Shown here in pieces: positions 7,066 through 14,605 of a stretch of 39,118 nucleotides of DNA. Origin of the DNA: Algoriphagus marincola HL-49 (GTDB lineage Bacteria; Bacteroidota; Bacteroidia; Cytophagales; Cyclobacteriaceae); NCBI GenBank assembly GCA_001314815.1, contig LJXT01000017.1, positions 1 to 39,118 on the forward strand. Reading direction: 5' to 3'. A model generated the notes under the pieces. The model ran no database searches, was not told the origin of the DNA, and saw nothing but the letters and a program-made list of their open reading frames with translations. Each line of letters starts with the position of its first letter. The stretch's first letter is position 1. The position numbers and the translations under genes are program-made.

Positions 7066-7804
7066 AAGAACCTTATTTTTCACATTGCTGATTTTCAGCT
7101 TAATTTCTTGTAAGACTAGTGATAATGAGGTCTTGAGTAACAAGATCGAGTTTTTCTTTAGTTCAATAACGGAATCAAACATTGAGGACACTGAATACCT
7201 TTTGGTCGTTCCGATTGATAAGGGTTTCGGATTTTGTGTTTCTAAGGTCGTGGAATTTGCAAGAGTTTTCGAAATTCCCGAAAATCTGAGGATTGTTTTT
7301 AGTTCTGGAAATAAAACTGTTCTAAAAAATTTTTTAACAGAGAATTCCCTTAAAGACAAAGAACATGTTATTCTGGATTCAAAAAACTACTTTTTTCTTA
7401 ATGAATTGATCTTTTTAAAACCAACAATTTTTCAGAAATCAGACAATGAGTGGATTCCCATTGAATTAGTTCCTATTAACGTTGAAGATCTGCTATTTGA
7501 GCATTTTGTAAATTTACCATCAAGACCACATTTACAGGAATTTTATGATTTTGTTGCTAGTGGTGAGGTCAGTGAAATCGAAGAGCAAGGAAACAAAGTG
7601 TTTCTTCGTTTTAAATCATCAATGGGATTTGGTATTGACTCTTCTTTAAATATTGATAAATCAGTTTACGAAGGATTTGGATCTAGTTTGGTCGAGGGCT
7701 CGCTTATTTTGAAAGAACCAAGGTCCTTTTACTTTTTTGAATACTTGCTTTTAGATAGCATGTCGGCTCGAGCATTTAGGAAGGTAGCGGAATTCAACGA
7801 TTAA
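7058..7804 (+). CDS. Lipoprotein of unknown function, possibly thioredoxin-fold
   Basis: This 248-residue protein starts at the ATG at 7058, because from there a normal signal peptide and lipobox (LISC, Cys18) follow; an upstream in-frame ATG at 7022 would spoil the signal. The segment YLLVVPIDKGFGFCVSKVVE followed by a hydrophobic strand (LRIVFSSG) and a later FLKPTIF resembles the order of a peroxiredoxin/thioredoxin-like lipoprotein, but only one cysteine is present at the expected redox site. It is the third gene of cassette 2 and has no counterpart in cassette 1. The fold assignment is weak. Confidence 0.6.
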   Translation: MSKRTLFFTLLIFSLISCKTSDNEVLSNKIEFFFSSITESNIEDTEYLLVVPIDKGFGFCVSKVVEFARVFEIPENLRIVFSSGNKTVLKNFLTENSLKDKEHVILDSKNYFFLNELIFLKPTIFQKSDNEWIPIELVPINVEDLLFEHFVNLPSRPHLQEFYDFVASGEVSEIEEQGNKVFLRFKSSMGFGIDSSLNIDKSVYEGFGSSLVEGSLILKEPRSFYFFEYLLLDSMSARAFRKVAEFND

Positions 7805-7972
7805 TAATGTCAAGTACTATTCTCAAAAAGAATATTGTTCCCCTGTCCTCAAAAAAGAAGTTAATAGAGCTAATATAATATTTAGGATTAGGATCAAATT
7901 GTTCCGATATCAGATTTAAGTGCTAAAAGTTTAAGTAATTGAACTTAGGCTTCTTTGCTGGGCCTGAATAAT
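7805..7972. other. Intergenic spacer before truA, no gene seen
   Basis: This is AT-rich DNA without an ORF of note. It does not resemble the bases upstream of the other two copies of the truA 19-mer, so the present truA promoter differs from the one kept at the left edge of each cassette. Confidence 0.5.
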
Positions 7973-7980
7973 TAAATTTG
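7973..7980 (+). promoter_or_regulatory. -7 box (TAnnTTTG) for truA
   Basis: TAAATTTG lies 7 bases before the truA ATG, so the transcript would begin close to or at the start codon (leaderless or nearly so). A TTTG occurs at 7954-7957 but with a short 15-base spacer. Confidence 0.5.
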
Positions 7981-7987
7981 TGTTGAT

Positions 7988-8776
7988 ATGCAGACCAAAG
8001 CCTTCTCCTACTTATTTTCTATCTCCTACTTTGGAGTCCGCTACAAGGGCTGGGCTATCCAAAAAGGACAGCCTACCATTCAGGGGAAATTAGAGCGTGT
8101 GCTGAAATTCGTTTTGGGACATGATGATTTCACCTTGTTGGGTGGAAGCCGAACAGACTCTGGGGTGAGTTGCAAGCAGGGGTACTTTCAGCTTTTTCTT
8201 TCTGATAAAAATGACTTTGCTGAGGAAACCGTATCCGCCATCAATGAAAACCTAGGAGGAGAAATACAGATTCAACTCATGGGGCCTGTTCGCCGGGATT
8301 TTAATTTGATCAAAGCCTCAAAAAGGAAGGTTTATCGCTATTTTTTCACTGACTCCTCCGAAACTCCCGCTTTGCATGCTGCTTGGCTTCAGCTAGTTTT
8401 CGAAAAGCTTGATTTGGGTAAAATGAATGAAGCTGCCAAAGCATTTATAGGGAAACATGATTTCAGCGCTTTTTGCACACCATCGCCTACCAAGACGGAT
8501 TTCGAGCGGGAAATTTCACGATGTCAGATTTTGCTGGCAGATGAGATTCCTTACAAAAATCTTGCTGATCCGGTGTACTGCCTAGAAGTGGTAGGAACAG
8601 GCTTTTTGCACCATCAAGTCCGGAAAATGATGCGGTCCATTTGGTATGTAGGCTCAGGGCAATGGGATTTGTCCGAAATCGAAAATAGACTAAACAGGCC
8701 TTCAGAAGACTGGGAAAAAATCCCTCCGGCGCCGGCTTTGGGTTTGGTTTTGTGGAGTACGGTTTTAGAAGTTTAA
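7988..8776 (+). CDS. truA: tRNA pseudouridine synthase, TruA family
   Basis: The 262-residue protein has the TruA architecture. It opens with ISYFGVRYKGWAIQKGQPTIQG, a variant of the usual YDG-x-Y-x-GWQ-Q---TVQ motif, and the catalytic loop GSRTDSGV contains the nucleophilic Asp57. A later GTGFLHHQVRKMMRSIW matches the family's conserved FL--QVR-M region. TruA isomerises uridines 38-40 in the tRNA anticodon arm. The sequence is rather divergent (SRTDSGVSC in place of GRTDAGVHA), so a paralogue with altered specificity is possible. The first 19 bases of this gene recur at 3587 and 5304. Confidence 0.85.
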   Translation: MQTKAFSYLFSISYFGVRYKGWAIQKGQPTIQGKLERVLKFVLGHDDFTLLGGSRTDSGVSCKQGYFQLFLSDKNDFAEETVSAINENLGGEIQIQLMGPVRRDFNLIKASKRKVYRYFFTDSSETPALHAAWLQLVFEKLDLGKMNEAAKAFIGKHDFSAFCTPSPTKTDFEREISRCQILLADEIPYKNLADPVYCLEVVGTGFLHHQVRKMMRSIWYVGSGQWDLSEIENRLNRPSEDWEKIPPAPALGLVLWSTVLEV

Positions 8777-8796
8777 ATCTAAGAGTGCTAGAAAGG

Positions 8797-8880
8797 CTAC
8801 AGGTTGAAAGGTTTGAAGGTTGTAAAGTTGGAGGTCTCAACCTTGCAACTTTACAAATCCTTCACTTTCCAACCCAATTT
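8797..8880. repeat. Pyrimidine-rich intergenic repeat with inverted arms
   Basis: TTGTAAAGTTG (about 8820-8830) pairs with CAACTTTACAA downstream, and the segment continues with CTTTCCAACCC. The same vocabulary (AACTTTCCAACCTT, CTTTACAACCTT) recurs at 15886-15950, indicating a low-complexity intergenic repeat family. Confidence 0.5.
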
Positions 8881-8884
8881 CACC

Positions 8885-8892
8885 TACCTTTG
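8885..8892 (+). promoter_or_regulatory. -7 box (TAnnTTTG) for rimO
   Basis: TACCTTTG lies 24 bases before the GTG at 8917. Its position downstream of the earlier in-frame start at 8752 argues that the longer reading frame is not the true gene. Confidence 0.5.
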
Positions 8893-8916
8893 CACTCCAA
8901 ATTTGAAGCGAATTCT

Positions 8917-10230
8917 GTGAAAGCGAGAACATTAAAGAAAGACAAAGTCAATATTATCACCATGGGTTGCTCCAAAAACCTGGTGGATTCCGAAGTCCTT
9001 TTGACGCAGTTGAAAGGTAATGGGATCAATGCCAGTCATGAGTCTAATTCCGATGATAATAATATCGTCATCATCAATACTTGCGGTTTTATCGATAATG
9101 CCAAGCAAGAATCCATCGATACCATCCTCCAATATGTGGATGCGAAGGAGCGAGGCTTGGTAGAAAAAGTCTATGTGACGGGCTGTCTTTCTCAGCGCTA
9201 CAAGGATGACTTGGAAAAGGAGATTCCTCAGGTGGATGCCTTTTTTGGGACGCGAGATTTGCCTGCTATTTTGAAAAAATTTAAGGCGGACTACAAGCAT
9301 GAGCTGGTAGGAGAGCGATTATTGACGCATAATGCGCATTATGCCTACATGAAGATTTCTGAAGGCTGTGATCGGCCTTGCTCCTTCTGTGCGATCCCGC
9401 TGATGCGAGGAGGACACGTATCTCGCCCGATTGAGGAATTGGTCAAAGAAGCACAGCATAAAGCAGCAAATGGCACCAAAGAGCTACTTTTGATCGCTCA
9501 GGATTCGACCTACTACGGATTAGATTTGTACAAAAAGCGGAATCTAGCCGAATTGCTGAGACAGCTTTCCGATGTGGAAGGGATCGACTGGATTCGTCTG
9601 CACTATGCTTATCCTACTGGATTTCCGATGGATGTGATCGAGGTGATGAAAGAGCGATCCAATATTTGCAACTATTTGGATATTCCCTTGCAGCATGGGT
9701 CGACCGATGTGCTGAAAGCAATGCGTCGGGGAACTACCCGCGAAAAGCAAGAGGAATTGATCTACCGAATTCGTGAAATGATTCCTGAAATAGCCATCCG
9801 TACTACCTTGATTGCAGGCCATCCTGGAGAAGGTGAAAAGGAGTTTCAGGAGATGGTGGACTTTGTAGAACGGATGAAATTTGAGCGATTGGGCGTATTT
9901 ACTTATTCTCATGAAGAAAACACCCATGCATTTGGGATGGAAGATACCCTTTCTCAGGAAGAAAAGCAGGAACGAGCCAACCATCTCATGGAGGTTCAGG
10001 AGCAAATCTCCTATGACTTGAATCAGGAGAAAGTTGGGAAAACTTTCAAAACCCTAATCGATAAAAAAGAGGGAGGCTATTTCGTTGGCCGGACTGAGTT
10101 TGACTCCGTGGAGGTGGATAATGAAGTACTTATTGATGCTTCCAAGTTCTACTGCCGAGTTGGCGATTTCGTTCATGCTAAAGTGACGGAAGCCACGGAG
10201 TTTGATCTGTATGCTACCGTGGAGGAATAG
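8917..10230 (+). CDS. rimO: Ribosomal protein S12 methylthiotransferase RimO
   Basis: From the GTG at 8917 the product is 437 residues, the normal RimO length. It starts with KARTLKKDKVNIITMGCSKN, where Cys18 is the first ligand of the N-terminal Fe-S cluster; the others are in INTCGFIDNAK and VTGCLSQRY. The radical-SAM cluster is CDRPCSFCAIP, followed by an ELLLIAQDSTYYGLDLY motif and a C-terminal TRAM domain. The enzyme adds a methylthio group to Asp of ribosomal protein S12. The frame is open further upstream to an ATG at 8752, but that region overlaps the end of truA and a repeat and is not conserved-looking. Confidence 0.93.
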   Translation: MKARTLKKDKVNIITMGCSKNLVDSEVLLTQLKGNGINASHESNSDDNNIVIINTCGFIDNAKQESIDTILQYVDAKERGLVEKVYVTGCLSQRYKDDLEKEIPQVDAFFGTRDLPAILKKFKADYKHELVGERLLTHNAHYAYMKISEGCDRPCSFCAIPLMRGGHVSRPIEELVKEAQHKAANGTKELLLIAQDSTYYGLDLYKKRNLAELLRQLSDVEGIDWIRLHYAYPTGFPMDVIEVMKERSNICNYLDIPLQHGSTDVLKAMRRGTTREKQEELIYRIREMIPEIAIRTTLIAGHPGEGEKEFQEMVDFVERMKFERLGVFTYSHEENTHAFGMEDTLSQEEKQERANHLMEVQEQISYDLNQEKVGKTFKTLIDKKEGGYFVGRTEFDSVEVDNEVLIDASKFYCRVGDFVHAKVTEATEFDLYATVEE

Positions 10231-10238
10231 TTAAAGTT

Positions 10239-10267
10239 AATCTGCTTTTCCGAAAGCAGATTTTCTG
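10239..10267 (+). terminator. Intrinsic terminator after rimO
   Basis: AATCTGCTTT and AAAGCAGATT form a perfect 10-bp stem around TCCG, followed by a short T tract, 8 bases after the rimO stop. Confidence 0.7.
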
Positions 10268-10271
10268 AGTC

Positions 10272-10301
10272 CAGCTCCGATCAAAATCGGAGGAGAAGCA
10301 G
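10272..10301. repeat. Palindromic intergenic repeat CTCCGAT-ATCGGAG, copy 1
   Basis: CAGCTCCGAT-N4-ATCGGAGGAGAAGCAG recurs almost exactly at 13060-13089. The 7-bp arms are perfect. It resembles a REP-like element. Confidence 0.65.
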
Positions 10302-10408
10302 GATAGCGCTGAATCTTACTATCCAGCCAAAAGGCAGGTATTTTGGGTTTGTCTGGATTTTTCATGAGTTCATCGATATTTTTTTAGGATCTTCATGCTA
10401 TGTGGCAA

Positions 10409-10431
10409 TTTGAGTTCATAACCAACTCAAA
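10409..10431. promoter_or_regulatory. Inverted repeat just upstream of the lipoprotein-lytS-lytT operon
   Basis: TTTGAGTT-N7-AACTCAAA (perfect 8-bp arms) ends 9 bases before the ATG at 10441. It could be an operator, perhaps for autoregulation, or a 5' UTR hairpin that controls translation; the sequence alone does not decide. Confidence 0.35.
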
Positions 10432-10440
10432 CGATTTATC

Positions 10441-11343
10441 ATGAAAAGATTCAGAGCTTATTTAGCAGTAGGAGGACTCCTGCTTTTACTCAATTCCTGT
10501 GTCTATTCCCTTTTTCCAATTTACACGGAGGAAACACTGGTTTTTATCCCCGAGCTAGTCGGACGATGGCAGTTGCCTGAGGAAGATGGGGATTATATCG
10601 AATTTACTAGCCTGTCCGAAGAGGAGGACATGGTAGTCAATTCAGCAGAACCTTCCGAAAATCAACCTGAAGGAGAATACACGGATTCGGTAACCGTCGG
10701 CGATATGACAATTCGCTATAATGCGGCCGATGGAATGAAAGTCAATGGTAAAATGACTTATAATCGGGATTCTATCCGGATGTTTTATGAAGAAATAGCC
10801 AAAAAGAGTATTGCCAAATCTGATGCTCCAAGTTCTGATGTGGGGATTGCACTTGATGCAATGGGAAAAACTTTTGAAGCTTTGGGAAATACCGTAGAAG
10901 CCGTTTCCAAGGTGAGCAAGCGTTCTACTAGCATCAAAGGCACAGCTTATTCTAATTTTCAGGAAAGCTACCGAGTCACTGTGATGGAAAATGGCAAATT
11001 GATTGAATACATCGGTCATGTGGCGAAAATTGGGAAAGATTATTTCTTGGATATTTTCCCACTTGCCGAGTATTCTGATGATGGATTTGGATCCAATGTC
11101 TTACCAGTTCATACCTTTTTGAAGCTTCGTCTAAATGGACAAAAACTGGTGCTGACTCCCTTCGATTTGGAAAAGCTTAACCGTCTTTTTGAAAGCAATC
11201 TCATCCGACTCAGACATGAAAATGTAGATGGTAGCGTACTGATCACGGCCCAGCCCAGAGAGATTCAGAAGTTTCTCGAGCGCTACTCGGAAGATGAGAC
11301 TGTATTTGAGGATGCGGACATTTACGAAAGGATAGATTCATGA
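10441..11343 (+). CDS. Lipoprotein of unknown function, first gene of the LytS/LytT operon
   Basis: This 300-residue protein has a signal peptide ending in the lipobox LNSC (Cys20). The mature part starts CVYSLFPIYTEETLVFIPELVGRWQL, a pattern seen in small lipocalin-like lipoproteins of Bacteroidota (GRW followed by strands). A central Ala/Ser-rich helix (about residues 120-165) divides it into two beta-rich halves. The stop overlaps the histidine kinase start by 4 bases (ATGA), so the two are cotranscribed. It may be the envelope sensor or the target output of the two-component system; no sequence motif decides between these. Confidence 0.75.
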   Translation: MKRFRAYLAVGGLLLLLNSCVYSLFPIYTEETLVFIPELVGRWQLPEEDGDYIEFTSLSEEEDMVVNSAEPSENQPEGEYTDSVTVGDMTIRYNAADGMKVNGKMTYNRDSIRMFYEEIAKKSIAKSDAPSSDVGIALDAMGKTFEALGNTVEAVSKVSKRSTSIKGTAYSNFQESYRVTVMENGKLIEYIGHVAKIGKDYFLDIFPLAEYSDDGFGSNVLPVHTFLKLRLNGQKLVLTPFDLEKLNRLFESNLIRLRHENVDGSVLITAQPREIQKFLERYSEDETVFEDADIYERIDS

Positions 11344-12350
11344 AGGGTATTCCAACAATTTTGGGAAAGAAATGGATTCAGCATGGAGCTTTTTGGATCC
11401 TATCCATTTACGCCATCGGGAGCTATTTCTCCATAGCCAGCCTCTTCAAGTTTATCGACTTTTTCTACTCGCTGCTGTTTCACGTTCCTTTGGTTTTTTT
11501 GGTCTACGTGAATTTGAGGGTTTTGATTCCACGATTTCTTGAAAGGGAAAAATACCTGCTCTATTTTTCCAGTATTCCTTTGCTTCTTTTGGCAAGCTAT
11601 GGGATACATGAACTGACCTTCGAGGTGCTTTTCCCCTTGATGGATTCAGATTACTACATGGTCTCATTCACAGAGTGGCAGATTTTGATTTTCATATTTA
11701 TCATCTATCTGGTTTTGACCACCTTGATCAAGCTTTCCAAGTCATGGTATAAGCTTCAGGAGGTAGAAAAAGAGATTCTTTCCCTGGAGTTGAATTCCCT
11801 CAAAACCCAGATCAATCCACATTTCCTGTTTAATAGCCTGAATAGTATTTACTCTCAGGCTTTGGGAAAAAGTGAGCAGACGGCAGAGACTGTTTTGGAG
11901 CTTTCTAATCTACTTCGTTACATGCTCTATGAAGTAAGTGAAGAAAAAGTACCACTCTCCAAAGAGGTGGAAATGCTTGAGAATTATATAGAATTGCAAA
12001 AGCTACGATTGGATGATCATTCCCGAGTTGACTTTTCGGTGAGGGGAGAATTAGCTTCTGCTAAAGTCGCTCCATTGCTTTTCTTCCCTTTGGTGGAAAA
12101 TGCTTTTAAGCATGGAATGAAGGGGGAAACTGAGTTGGGATTTGTTCAGATCAAACTGAGCGTAGGTGATCAAATTGTATTTGAGGTGAGAAATAACTTG
12201 GGAGAAGTAGATGATATGGAAAAGGGTAGGTATGGGGGGATTGGCTTGGAAAATGTCCAAAGAAGACTGGAGTTGATATATCCAAAGGCGCACGAGTTGA
12301 AGGTAGAAAAGAGACAAAAGGAGTTTTTAACAAAATTGATTTTATCATGA
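11340..12350 (+). CDS. LytS/YehU-type sensor histidine kinase
   Basis: This 336-residue inner-membrane kinase has four N-terminal hydrophobic segments (about residues 15-35, 42-62, 72-92 and 112-132). The signature of the LytS family follows: SLKTQINPHFLFNSLNSI with phospho-acceptor His161, and then a short HATPase domain with the N-box PLVENAFKHG and G-GIGLENVQRRL. It overlaps the lipoprotein upstream and the response regulator downstream by 4 bases each. It phosphorylates the LytTR regulator encoded next. Confidence 0.93.
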   Translation: MKGIPTILGKKWIQHGAFWILSIYAIGSYFSIASLFKFIDFFYSLLFHVPLVFLVYVNLRVLIPRFLEREKYLLYFSSIPLLLLASYGIHELTFEVLFPLMDSDYYMVSFTEWQILIFIFIIYLVLTTLIKLSKSWYKLQEVEKEILSLELNSLKTQINPHFLFNSLNSIYSQALGKSEQTAETVLELSNLLRYMLYEVSEEKVPLSKEVEMLENYIELQKLRLDDHSRVDFSVRGELASAKVAPLLFFPLVENAFKHGMKGETELGFVQIKLSVGDQIVFEVRNNLGEVDDMEKGRYGGIGLENVQRRLELIYPKAHELKVEKRQKEFLTKLILS

Positions 12351-13024
12351 TTAAGTGCGCGATTATCGATGACGAACCTCTAAGCAGGGATGTTTTAAGG
12401 AAGTTTATCCAGGACCATCCGGACCTCATCCTGACTGCAGAATACCGGGATGCGCTGGAGACGATTTCGGGAATTGAAAAGCAGCCGGTGGACCTATTGC
12501 TTTTGGATATCAATATGCCCAAGCTTTCAGGTGTCAATTTTTATAAATCGCTTCGCGAAAAGCCTTTGGTAATATTTACCACGGCGTATCCTGAATTTGC
12601 CTTGGAGGGATTTGAATTGGATGCGGTCGATTACCTGATGAAGCCCATCGCTTTTGATCCCTTCTTGCAGGCAATCCAAAAGGTGAAGAATCGCCTCAAA
12701 ACTTCATCTGAAGAAATGTCGGAGCACATCATGCTAAAGGTAGATAAGAAGCTTTATCGAGCCGCTTTTGATGATATCTTATATTTAGAAGCATTTGGAG
12801 ATTATGCGAAGGTTTACTTGCTGAGTCAGGTACTGATTATCACATCGACCATGAAAAGGCTGGAGGCAGAGCTTCCTTCAGAGCTTTTCGTCCGGACGCA
12901 CAAGTCATTTATCATCAATATTTCCAAAGTGGAATTTATAGAAGGGAACCAGGTGAAAATTGGGAGCGAAATGATTCCGATTGGTTTACGGTATCGGGAG
13001 GCAGTTTTGGGAAAATTGAGATAG
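12347..13024 (+). CDS. LytTR-family response regulator
   Basis: The 225-residue protein has an N-terminal receiver domain with acidic residues DDE (8-10), phospho-acceptor Asp54 (LLLDINMP), Thr in FTTAYPE and Lys in DYLMKPI. A LytTR DNA-binding domain spans roughly residues 125-225 (LEAFGDYAKVYL, RTHKSFIINISKVE). Its start overlaps the kinase stop by 4 bases. It is the output half of the two-component system and likely regulates nearby or dispersed genes through LytTR-type direct repeats, none of which could be identified here. Confidence 0.94.
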   Translation: MIKCAIIDDEPLSRDVLRKFIQDHPDLILTAEYRDALETISGIEKQPVDLLLLDINMPKLSGVNFYKSLREKPLVIFTTAYPEFALEGFELDAVDYLMKPIAFDPFLQAIQKVKNRLKTSSEEMSEHIMLKVDKKLYRAAFDDILYLEAFGDYAKVYLLSQVLIITSTMKRLEAELPSELFVRTHKSFIINISKVEFIEGNQVKIGSEMIPIGLRYREAVLGKLR

Positions 13025-13059
13025 GTATAAAAGTGTGCTACACTGCACAGGAAAGTCTA

Positions 13060-13089
13060 CAGCTCCGATATCAATCGGAGGAAAAGCAG
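13060..13089. repeat. Palindromic intergenic repeat CTCCGAT-ATCGGAG, copy 2
   Basis: CAGCTCCGAT-N4-ATCGGAGGAAAAGCAG differs from the copy at 10272-10301 by one base outside the loop. Together the two copies bracket the lipoprotein-lytS-lytT operon. Confidence 0.65.
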
Positions 13090-13173
13090 TCTATTAACTA
13101 GATAATGATAATCACGCGAGTTTGTCGATTTCTTTCTCCAACCTTTTTTTCAAAATAACAGTTAAATTCTATC

Positions 13174-14490
13174 ATGATAATACTGACCTTTCTGATTTTC
13201 AGCATCCTATCGCCCATTCAGGACCTTGATACGGGTTATTATTATTTTGGAACTACCAATTATCTAGGCTCAGGGTTGGTAGGTCCCGAAGGAAAGGAAG
13301 GTGAGTGGAAGGTTTATGAAAAATTGAATCCAGAGCCTGATGCAAAACCAAGCTTAAAGTCCGCCAATAAGAACATCCTATTGACGGAATTTGACTCCAA
13401 ACCCAAATACAGCGTTTCCTTTCAAAATGATGAACCCAACGGCCCGTTTAAGGAGTTTTTTGAAGATGGACAAATCAAAACTATGAGTAATTATCAGGAT
13501 GGAAAAATGCATGGTGAGCATATTGTGTATTTCGAAAATGGCGATATATCAACTTTGGGTTTTTTCGAGGATGGTGAAAAAATTGGGGATTGGAAGGAGT
13601 TTTTTCCTGATGGCCAACTCAGTAAGTCCTATTCATACAAACTAGGCTCTTTAGACGGTCTGGTGGAGAGCTATTATCCAGATGGGGAAATCAAGTGGTT
13701 TTTTATGAATCAAGAAGGTGAACTCAATGGTGATTATGCATACTTCAATCCAGATGGATCCTTCCTGGAAAAAGGGTCATACCGATCAGGAGCTCTTGAT
13801 GGAGAGTTTATTCAGTATTATCCTGACCATTCTATCAAGATTCAGGGAGAGTTTCTAGCAGGAAAACAACATGGGCTTTGGAAGAGCTATGATGAAAATG
13901 GAAATCTAGTATTTGAAGGCCAGTTTGAAAATGGATTGGCAAATGGGAGCCTGACTGAGAGCTTAGATTTAGTACCTCAGTATGTGCGGAGAGGATCTGT
14001 TTTGGCCGGAGAAAAGGAAGGAGAGTGGTTGGTATTAAATTCTGATGGGGAGGTGGTCCAAAAGGAGTATTATCAGGGAGGTAAGCTCATGACCCTCAGT
14101 GATTTTCAAATTGGAGACCAAGTACTTCCAGGGAATAAGGTAAAAAATGGGAAAGGCAAGCGAGTATTTTTTGATGAATCGGGAAATAAAGTTGCTGAAG
14201 GTAGAATTCAATCCGGCTTTAGGAATGGTGTCTGGTACCATTATTACCCCGGAACAAATCAAATCATGAGCTCCGGTAAATATATCCGAACCGAAAAAGT
14301 GGGGTTATGGACTTTTTATACCATTGAGGGAGATTTTTTGGAAGAAAAGGACTTTGGGGTTTTAAACAGTAGAGCAGGACGATCGCTTCCTCAAAATAGT
14401 ATCGGGAACTCCTTTAATTCAAGTATTATGGATCAAACTTCAAGGATGAATAGTCAGGTCTACTGGTCTCAGTTTGGTATTTTTAGATAA
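13174..14490 (+). CDS. Exported MORN/YwqK-repeat protein
   Basis: This 438-residue protein has a short signal sequence (residues 1-14, MIILTFLIFSILSP). At least eight MORN_2/YwqK-like repeats of about 23 residues follow, each built on the pattern 'G--(H/N)G-W-E-Y-(D/N)G', e.g. YQDGKMHGEHIVYFENGD and FLAGKQHGLWKSYDENGN. Such beta-hairpin repeats are common in Bacteroidota surface or periplasmic proteins. Database labels such as 'antitoxin YwqK' reflect repeat similarity only, and no toxin partner is adjacent. It stands alone between the LytT gene and the GNAT-like gene. Function unknown. Confidence 0.85.
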   Translation: MIILTFLIFSILSPIQDLDTGYYYFGTTNYLGSGLVGPEGKEGEWKVYEKLNPEPDAKPSLKSANKNILLTEFDSKPKYSVSFQNDEPNGPFKEFFEDGQIKTMSNYQDGKMHGEHIVYFENGDISTLGFFEDGEKIGDWKEFFPDGQLSKSYSYKLGSLDGLVESYYPDGEIKWFFMNQEGELNGDYAYFNPDGSFLEKGSYRSGALDGEFIQYYPDHSIKIQGEFLAGKQHGLWKSYDENGNLVFEGQFENGLANGSLTESLDLVPQYVRRGSVLAGEKEGEWLVLNSDGEVVQKEYYQGGKLMTLSDFQIGDQVLPGNKVKNGKGKRVFFDESGNKVAEGRIQSGFRNGVWYHYYPGTNQIMSSGKYIRTEKVGLWTFYTIEGDFLEEKDFGVLNSRAGRSLPQNSIGNSFNSSIMDQTSRMNSQVYWSQFGIFR

Positions 14491-14555
14491 GGTAATTCCT
14501 GATTTTCCAAATGCTTCTACTCAGAGGCAACATAAACTTCGCCTCCCAAATACTT

Positions 14556-14586
14556 TTTGCCCTTTGCCCTTGATCCACTAATTTAG
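14556..14586 (+). promoter_or_regulatory. Promoter for the GNAT-like gene
   Basis: TTTG (14556-14559), a 19-base spacer and TAATTTAG (14579-14586, one mismatch to TAnnTTTG) form a well-spaced Bacteroidota promoter 19 bases before the ATG at 14606. Confidence 0.5.
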
Positions 14587-14605
14587 CCGATCTAAAATCA
14601 CCCGA

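Noticed and set aside
3564..7987. Cassettes as a prophage or integron
   Set aside because: No integrase, attC-like structure or phage gene is present between the truA repeats.
8752..8916. N-terminal extension of RimO to the ATG at 8752
   Set aside because: The extension overlaps the end of truA, crosses an intergenic repeat and a TAnnTTTG promoter box, and would be far longer than known RimO N-termini.
13174..14490. YwqK-type antitoxin function
   Set aside because: The similarity is to the MORN-like repeat only; the protein is exported and no toxin gene is adjacent.
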